DNA from: Micractinium sp. NFX-FRZ
Lineage: Eukaryota; Chlorophyta; Trebouxiophyceae; Chlorellales; Chlorellaceae
Assembly: GCA_029339195.1 (NCBI GenBank)
Contig: JAPTJF010000296.1
Span: forward strand, 1-64,000
Reading direction: 5' to 3'
DNA length: 64,000 nucleotides
The position numbers and the translations under genes are program-made. The notes under the pieces were generated by a model. The model was not told the origin of the DNA. It searched no databases and worked only from the letters and a program-made list of their open reading frames with translations. Below are positions 57,719 to 64,000 of this stretch, one piece after another (position 1 is the stretch's first letter; each line of letters starts with the position of its first letter).

Positions 57719-60700
57719 CGCTGTGAAGCGCAGCAGCTGCAGCAGCAGGGCGGGCACCGTGTGGCGCCGCGCCTTTCAATGCATGCGGCCATGCGGCGTG
57801 CCGCAAGTGCACAGCTCTACAACCTGCCCGCCCCTGGCTATGCCGCACCTGCCTCTGAGAGCCCCGACCCAACCCTTGCCCTCAGGTCTTCCTGCCGGGC
57901 AAGCACGATGCCGCGGTGGACTGGGGCGTGCTTGCCGGGTATGAGGAACAGAAGCGGCAGATTGAGGACACGCTGCTGCTGGCGCTGCTGCACCCGGGTG
58001 GGTGGGTGGGGCGGTGGTTGTAGTGACGCGGGGGTGTGGCCAACGCTTGTCGAACCTGCCGACCTATGCCTTACCTGCATGCATCACTGCACCATAACTT
58101 GCAGAGGTGTACAAAGAGAACGCTTTGTAAGGTCCCGTCCACGAGTCCTTAACGCCCCAAACCAGGACTGCCCACTTCTAGCCTGCAGAGGTGTACAACG
58201 AAATTGCCAAGGGCACGCGCCGCCACTTTGCCTCCAACCGCCCGCGTGCCGTCCTGTTTGAGGGGTGAGGAGGGGTGCCATGGCGGGGTGGGTGAAGCTG
58301 TGTGCATGGGGAGCTGAGGCATGTTCCGTTGGGATGGCAGCCCATTCTTTTGCCTGCGTACCGGCCGGCCGGCCTGCCTGCCTGCCTGCTCCTGCGGCGC
58401 CTGCTGTGCTTTCAGCTTGCTTTCAGGCTGGCAGCCCGGCAAGGATCTATTTCACCTCTATTCACTCACAGAATCACACCGCCTGCGCCCTCCCCCGGGC
58501 TGCTGCAGGCCCCCAGGCACCGGCAAGACCACCTCTGCACGCATCATCGCCTCACAGGTGGGTGCGCTGTGCTGTGCTGTGCCGTGCTGTGCCGTGCTGT
58601 GCCGTGCTGCGACCATGCCGTGCGCTGCTGGGCTATGAAGGAGGGGTAGGAGAGTAGCAGGTGGGAGAGCGCATATATCTTGGCTGGCTGCATGCACACC
58701 CGATTCATGCGGCTCCTCTACGACGCGCCTTGCGCGGAGCTGTGCCATCTGTGCCATGCTGTGCCATGCTGTGCCATGCTGTGCTGCAGGCCGCTGTGCC
58801 CCTGGTGTACATCCCGCTGGAGGCGGTGGTCAGCAAGTGGTATGGGGAGAGCGAGAAGATGCTGGCAGGTGGGAACTGCCGCCTGCTGCCTGTGGCCGCC
58901 GCCCATTTTGCTTCACTTGTTCAGGGCTACACTTGTGGTAGGAGCGGCAGGCGCACCAGAGTCCTGCCACCCCCAGTGCCATGCGCATCCCCGCTCTGAA
59001 CCACCGCTTCCCCGCTGCCCATACACCGGCCTTCCACTGGCATCACCCCCGCCCCGCCCTGCGCCACCTATCCGGCCTTGGCACCTGCGCCCCACAAACC
59101 TTGGCCACATGCTTGCTGCTGCATTTCTCGACGTGCAGACATGCTGAAGGCCTGCGAGTCCTTCCCAGACGGATGCATCATCTTTCTTGACGAGCTGGAT
59201 GCCCTGGCCACGTCACGCTCAACAGGCGCGTGTCATGCTGCGCTGCGCTGTGCTGTGCTATGCTGAGCTGTTGTGTTGTGCTGCATCATCTTTCTGCCCT
59301 GGCCACGTCACGCTCATGCTGTGCATGCCGCGGCATCATGCTGTGAATTGATGTGCCACCCTGATTTTCACTGCGAACACTGCCCGCCTGCCAGCCTTGC
59401 TGTGCTTGCACTGCAAACCAGTCGCCTCACAGCCCCGCACGTCAGCCCACCGCTCCTCCCTCGCTGTGCATGCTGTGCTGCAGAGATGCACGAGGCGACG
59501 CGGCGCGTGCTGGGCGTGCTGCTGCGGCACCTGGACGGCTTCGATTCGACCAACAAGCGCACCGTGGTGATCGGGGCCACCAACCGCAAGCAGGTGGGTG
59601 CTGGGTGCGCCCCTTCCAGACGTGAGGGTCCTGTGGAGCATGGGGGGTGGCCAGAAGACATGCTTCTGGCTTGGGTGGAGGCGGCTGCGATGCCAGCAGC
59701 ATGCATGGACACGCCCGGAACAGGGCTTGCACCCCGCCGTGGTCGCCGGCCTCTCCACGAGCGGCGGCAACCCCGCAACCTGCACTTCGCAACTGAGACC
59801 GTTGTGAATGCCAATCCTGACCCTGTTCACCACCACCACCGACTTGCAGGACGTAAACCCAGCCCCAGAGCGAAACCCTAAACTTTCCTAACCCTGGGTT
59901 TTAAAGACTAATTCCCAATCCCACCCCTACACCCCATGCAGGACTTGGACCCCGCCCTTATCTCCCGCTTCTCCACCAGCGTCAACTTTGGGCTGCCCAG
60001 CGAGCAGTGCAGGTGGGCCAGGGCGGGGCGGGGCGGGGCAAGGAGTTTGGGCAGGGCGGGGCGGCGCATGCTGCGGGCGCGTCACCTTCAAAGTGTAAGG
60101 CAGCCAACGGGGGAGTGTACGATGGCGCCACGGCCCTCGTCAGGGATGGCGCTGATTCCCGGGTCGTGTCGCCAGCGTAGAACTCCCCCGTTGGCTGCCA
60201 TACACTTTGAAGGTGTCGCGCCCGCAGCATGCGCCGCCGCGCTAGGTGCTGGGCAAGCACCCCGCTGCTGCCCCTACTGAGGCGTCAGGGGAGCCGCCGG
60301 AGCGCTGGGCGCGCTCTGATGGGGAGGCGCCCACCCATGCGCCGGTGGCTGCGCTGCCAGCAGACGCCAGCAGCTCTTTTACTCTGCTGAGGGATGTGAA
60401 CGAGGTTGCTCACCAGCTTTTGGCAACGCTAGCACGTACAGACTGCCTCCCAGCCTGTGTCCTGCCCAGCCCAGCCGCCTCGACGCCGCATCCATCGCTC
60501 CCTTATGTCGCCCTCCCGATGCGCCTCCCTCCCTGGCTTGCCCCCGCCCTTGCCTCTGGCCTTTCCGTGACGTGCCCCGCCTCCTGCCCGCGCTCCACAC
60601 ACCCACTGTCTGCACTGCCCCGCGTCGTACATCGCATATTTCTCTTCCTGTTGACTCAACCACATGCGTGCCAGCTCAGCTGGGGCTTCTTGGACTGTTC

Positions 60701-61442
60701 CGTATGAAACACGGAGCAGGTGGGCAGGGCAGGGTAAGCCCGGCAGGTGGGTAGGGAGTGGGGAGCGTGGGGGCATATGTGCCTGCTGGCGCCTGGCAAG
60801 CACTGAAAGGCGGTTGGGCAGCCCAGCAAGCGGTTGGTTCCATCTGAACCGACCGCCCACCCCACCCCCCACCTCTGCCGTGCCCCGCCCCCACCTGCCT
60901 GCAGGGGAGAAATCCTGCGCCAGTACGCCTGCCACTTGAGCGATGCCGAGCTGCTGGCGGTGGCGGCAGCCACCCCCAGCATGGCGGGCCGGGACCTGAA
61001 GGACGTGTGTGAGCAGGCGGAGCGGCGCTGGGCCTCCAAGGTAGGCATCAGTTGTCTGCCTGGACTGCCTGGGCTGCCTCTGCCCCCCTGCCCTTGCCTG
61101 CGAGCTGCATGCCTGCATGCCTCTGGCTGATGATAACTTGCCAAGGCGTGGGGGATGGTGCGTGAGGGTGGGGCGGGCTTGGGGCCGCTGCACCAGCACG
61201 CCTCGCCCCTGCGCACGTTGCTGCAGCTGCAGCTGGCCCCGTGCCCGCATACGTATGCGGACCCCTCGAGCGCTCTGTCACGTGCACTGGCTCCTGCCTC
61301 CCCCCCTGTGCAGATCATCCGAGGCAAGGCCCCCAAGGGCCAGCTGCCCCCGGTGTCAGAGTACCTGCAGGCGGCTCGCCAGCGGCTGCGTGAGCTCGCG
61401 GGGCTGCCGGGCGACGGCCTGCCGGGGCTGCAGTCCACTTAG
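54398..61442 (+). CDS. AAA+ ATPase, 17 exons, 664 aa
   Basis: Exons 54398-54479, 54569-54738, 54986-55107, 55447-55526, 55916-56056, 56417-56571, 56881-57004, 57262-57533, 57886-57997, 58189-58264, 58509-58557, 58790-58868, 59139-59225, 59484-59593, 59942-60012, 60905-61040 and 61314-61442; the frame closes throughout. The donor after 59225 is GC. The N-terminus is Ala-rich, with a hydrophobic stretch at ~65-80 (ASLLAATSLAAVAASLW), suggesting an organelle-targeted, possibly membrane-anchored protein. Walker A is GPPGTGKT (445-452), Walker B IIFLDELDAL (~500-509), and the second region of homology includes ATNRKQDLDPALISRF. Between anchor and ATPase lie charged, Gly-rich linkers (VDPFLDHIKEFVQGFERM). 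A hexameric unfoldase role is inferred; no protease domain is present. The closest subfamily is not clear to me. Confidence 0.85.
57677..57718 (+). repeat. Homopolymer of 42 G
   Basis: An uninterrupted run of G in the AAA+ gene intron 57534-57885. The exact length is likely to be uncertain in any assembly. Confidence 0.9.
58102..58119 (+). repeat. Duplicated exon start (decoy acceptor)
   Basis: TTGCAGAGGTGTACAA, 86 bases upstream of the true exon start, repeats the acceptor and first codons of exon 58189 (CTGCAGAGGTGTACAA). Used as an exon it would reach a TAA after a few codons (EVYKENAL). Confidence 0.55.
60061..60237. mobile_element. MITE-like element or long hairpin in an intron
   Basis: The left arm (60061-60116) and right arm (60182-60237) are inverted copies of about 56 bases with two mismatches, separated by a 65-base spacer. 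Both arms carry CACCTTCAAAGTGTA and CCAACGGGGGAGT. It lies in the 892-base AAA+ intron 60013-60904. It could be a MITE or a small-RNA hairpin precursor. No target duplication was identified. Confidence 0.75.
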
Positions 61443-62159
61443 GTGGCAGGGCCGCCCACGGGGTGCTCGTCTTGGGCGTACTGCCCTCAATTTTGCACCC
61501 CAGCCTTGCTGTACTGCTGCGAAATTGTTTCCAATGCGCTACGTGTGTTCACTTCCCTTTGAGGTAGCCCCCTGTTTCAGCGGCGAGGGCAGGGCCCAAG
61601 CGCTAGTAGCTGGGCTGGCACCTCTACGCAGCCACTTCCATTGGTGCGCTGCGCTGCTGTGCCGATTCATGTTACACTACAACGGCCCAGCTAGCCTGTT
61701 ACAATTGAGAAGTTGGGCATGTGGGTTATCAGACTAGTGCTGGGTCGGTGATTCGGTTGGCAGGCAGGAGGCCACTGCCACAACCGGGGCAGAGTGCACA
61801 CCCCGTCTGCCGGGGCCTAGCTAGGCTAGGCTATAGCTGCTTTGATGCAATTCAGCGGAGCTCTCCTCTCACTGTGCCAAGCCAGGCCACAAAGATGGAG
61901 GGGAGCACGCAGCACAGCCTTGAGAAGACAAAGCGGAAGGCGCCTAGAACAGCCTGCACCTGCAGGCAGCTAAAATGCAGCTCAGTTGAGGGCTGGTGCG
62001 GATGAGCAGGCCTCTGGGCGTCACGAGCCAGCCCGGCTCAAATCGACAGCTGCGCTTATGTGAAGGCCACCGCAGAAGGCCGCCGCCCCAGAAGGCCGCC
62101 GCCGCAGCTAGCAGGGCTGAGCACCTGGGGACTCCAGCACGTCCTTCAGCATGCTGCTT
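61443..62159. other. Intergenic between convergent genes
   Basis: The 3' flanks of the AAA+ gene (plus) and the small conserved gene (minus). No gene, repeat or RNA was recognised. Confidence 0.4.
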
Positions 62160-63182
62160 CTAGTACTGCTTGAAGCCGCCGCAGCGCTCGAAAAAGTCGA
62201 CGGCATCCTGCAACAGCAGACATGCATGACACGAGGTGTGCAGCCGGCTGATGGGGCAGGGCCGCAGCCATTGCTGTGGGTACGAGGCATGGGCAGAGCC
62301 CGGTGGGGATCACGGCACGCCGGACAACGGTGCGCTGCTGCCCCAACGCTGGCCCGCACCCGCAGCCAGGGCGCGTTGCTCGTCTGGCCCGCCGGCACGC
62401 CGCAGTCCAGTGAGGGCGCGTTGCGGATGCCGCCAAAGAAGGAGGATTCGGGCACCGACGTGATCTTCAGACGGCCGTCCCTGTGCCAGAGGTTTGGGGC
62501 AGCAGAAGGATCTGTCCAAAATGGAACACAAGGTGCGCCAGCCAGCCAGCCAGGCAGGGCCAGCAGCACATGCAGGCAGCAGGGGGGGTTCACTCACTCA
62601 GGCGATGCAGGCAGCAGGCGTCTCACTCACGCCAGCGGTGCAGGCAGCAGGGGGCCTTGCTCACGCCAGCGATGCAGGCAGCAGGGCTAACTCACTCCAG
62701 TGCTTCCTCCAGCCGCGCAGCCCAGTCCAGCGCTGTTTCTTTGTCAACCAGGTTGCTGCAGGGAGATGCAAGGGATTGAGCGTGTGCTGGTGGCAGCAGC
62801 GCACCGCTGGTGGCCATGAAGGCGCAGGCTGCAGCTGCGTGCGGGCCACCGGCCGCACCCTATGTGTGCCACACCTTGTGTGTGCCACGTGAGCAGTGCT
62901 CACCCATCATTCGAGCCGCTCATGGCAGCGATGTCGGCACCCAAGAGCTGCAGCGCCTGCCGTATGAAGCTCCATCTGCATGGAACAGGAGTATGGCACC
63001 AGGAGTTGCACTGGCCTCCTCTCAGATTGGTGGGTGGCCCCTCACAAGTAGGCAGCAGGCACCCCTCTCCTCACCCCGTCCAGTTGGTGTGCCAGCCACC
63101 AGCGCTTGGATTCAGGGGGATCAGATCCATGCCCATGCTGAGGATACCTTGGAGGCGGTAGCGGGGCTGTAGGCTCAACCAC
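62160..63182 (-). CDS. Conserved-looking small protein of unknown function; 5' end unresolved
   Basis: Exons, 5' to 3': 63182-63075 (may extend upstream), 62947-62904, 62755-62696, 62480-62360 and 62207-62160; all junctions are in frame. The joined core reads DPPESKRWWLAHQLDG, LLGADIAAMSGSNDGNLVD, KETALDWAARLEEALEDG, RLKITSVPESSFFGGI, then DAVDFFERCGGFKQY and a stop. The frame stays open upstream of 63182 to a TTG near 63368 but has no ATG, so an N-terminal exon, probably a transit peptide, is missing. I recall similar short plastid proteins in plants but cannot name a family. Convergent with the AAA+ gene and divergent from the F-box gene. Confidence 0.55.
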
Positions 63183-63674
63183 CTGCAGCGGCGGGGTGGG
63201 CAGGCCGGCGCACCGCCCGAAGAGTGGCAGCTGCAGCGAGTGCTGGTGCTGCCGGCAGCGCTGGATGCTGGACAGGGCACATGATACAACAGCCAGCTGG
63301 AGAGCTCTGTGGAGCGAGCACTGCAGGGCGGCCACCCATGTCTCACTTTCGGCCAGGTGCTTCACCAAGCTGCTGCAAACACGTCACAGGAACGCAACAT
63401 GCGGCGATCAGAAACAAAAACCCATGTCCCAACAAAAACCGTCTTGTCTGCCTCACATGGCACCTGGGAAGGCCAGAGCTGACGTCCACAGCAGCTGCCG
63501 AGGCCTGGAAGGCCTGCTCGACAGGCGATCTTTGTGCCAGTCTTCTCGTATCCTCCACTTCTCAACTGTTCACTCTGACTGCTGCTGCTCAGCGTTAAGG
63601 TTCCTGCAACAGCGCCCAAGGGCCCAAGGTTGGACTCTGCTTCTCTGCCTCCCTTGTCCGCCTCTGCTTCCCTC

Positions 63675-64000
63675 ATGGCGGCCTCGCAGCAGCGCCCCCG
63701 GGGCTGGGCAGACCTGCCCCGTGACGTGCTGCTGCACGTCTTCCGCGACGCCACCGAGTTGCCGACCTTCCGCCAGGGGTGCGCCCGCTTGCCTCCGTTG
63801 ACGCCAGCCAGGCCCTTGCAATTGCCCTTGCAATTGCCGCGCTGGCATGCTCACCGCTGCTCAAATGCTGCTTACCGCCACGCAGCATGTGGGGCCATGA
63901 GAAGGTTGGCAGCACCCCGGTGCTGGCAGACCTCTTCTGCGCTGCCAGCGTCTGCAGCGCCTGGCACAAGGCGCTCGCCAGCCCCACCATCGCCAGCCTG
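63675..64000 (+). CDS. F-box protein, 3' partial
   Basis: Exons 63675-63778 and 63886 to the window edge. Near the N-terminus WADLPRDVLLHVFRDA is followed, after the intron, by VLADLFCAASVCSAWHKALA, the two halves of an F-box. The insertion between them (TELPTFRQGMWGHEKVGSTP) is longer than usual. F-box proteins recruit substrates to SCF ubiquitin ligases through Skp1. The substrate-binding part lies beyond the window. Confidence 0.75.
   Translation, partial: MAASQQRPRGWADLPRDVLLHVFRDATELPTFRQGCARLPPLTPARPLQLPLQLPRWHAHRCSNAAYRHAACGAMRRLAAPRCWQTSSALPASAAPGTRRSPAPPSPA

Noticed and set aside
60246..60707. 153-codon open frame in the AAA+ gene
   Set aside because: It lies wholly within the intron 60013-60904; the ATPase reads straight through without it and it has no recognisable domain.

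Overview
The window is nuclear DNA of a GC-rich eukaryote, most likely a green alga of the Chlorella/Trebouxiophyceae type. Genes are built of short exons with GT-AG (and some GC-AG) introns. Coding DNA is rich in Ala, Gly and Gln homopolymers, introns are full of TGCC/CCTG/CAG simple repeats, TGTAA polyadenylation signals lie downstream of several stops, and the protein content is plant-like (SKOR/AKT-like K+ channel, DUF819 protein, S1-domain protein). Gene models were built by hand by finding donors and acceptors whose phases keep the reading frame. Where every junction closed in frame I give a complete exon list. All functions are inferred from sequence.

Layout. 1-12 kb: a plus-strand cysteine-rich gene with repeated GTAP-type and PAN/Apple-like modules, open at the left edge. 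It appears to be split by a 7.8 kb intron that holds a complete antisense 12-exon, 1,394-residue DDE-transposase-like gene (2330-8954). 12.2-14 kb: a repeat-rich block with CATGTT/AACATG subterminal inverted repeats, probably a non-autonomous DNA element. 15-16.8 kb: a type II membrane sulfotransferase. 17.5-21 kb (minus): a DUF819 membrane protein, divergent from an unknown multi-pass membrane protein (21.5-25.9 kb). 26.5-35.6 kb (minus): a roughly 23-exon voltage-gated K+ channel with cyclic-nucleotide-binding and ankyrin domains. 36-37.2 kb (minus): an O6-alkylguanine-DNA alkyltransferase and a tiny COA3-like membrane protein, the latter divergent from a ketopantoate-reductase-like enzyme (37.2-40.4 kb).

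40.8-42.2 kb (minus): a TUDOR/HVA1-like domain fused to an H1-like basic tail. 42.9-44.6 kb (minus): a rhodanese, divergent from an unknown probably plastid protein (45-47.4 kb). 47.8-49.7 kb (minus): a SUFU-like protein, divergent from an S1-domain RNA-binding protein (50-53.8 kb). 54.4-61.4 kb: a 17-exon AAA+ ATPase carrying a strong intronic inverted repeat. 62.2-63.4 kb (minus): a small conserved protein of unknown function, divergent from an F-box protein that runs off the right edge.

The genes are ordinary, mostly unrelated housekeeping or signalling loci; no operon-like logic is expected. The unusual biology is in the non-coding and mobile fraction: the nested transposase, a proposed 4-nt microexon, a tRNA-derived SINE, an intronic MITE/hairpin, a repeat shared by two introns of one gene, and frequent GC-AG introns.
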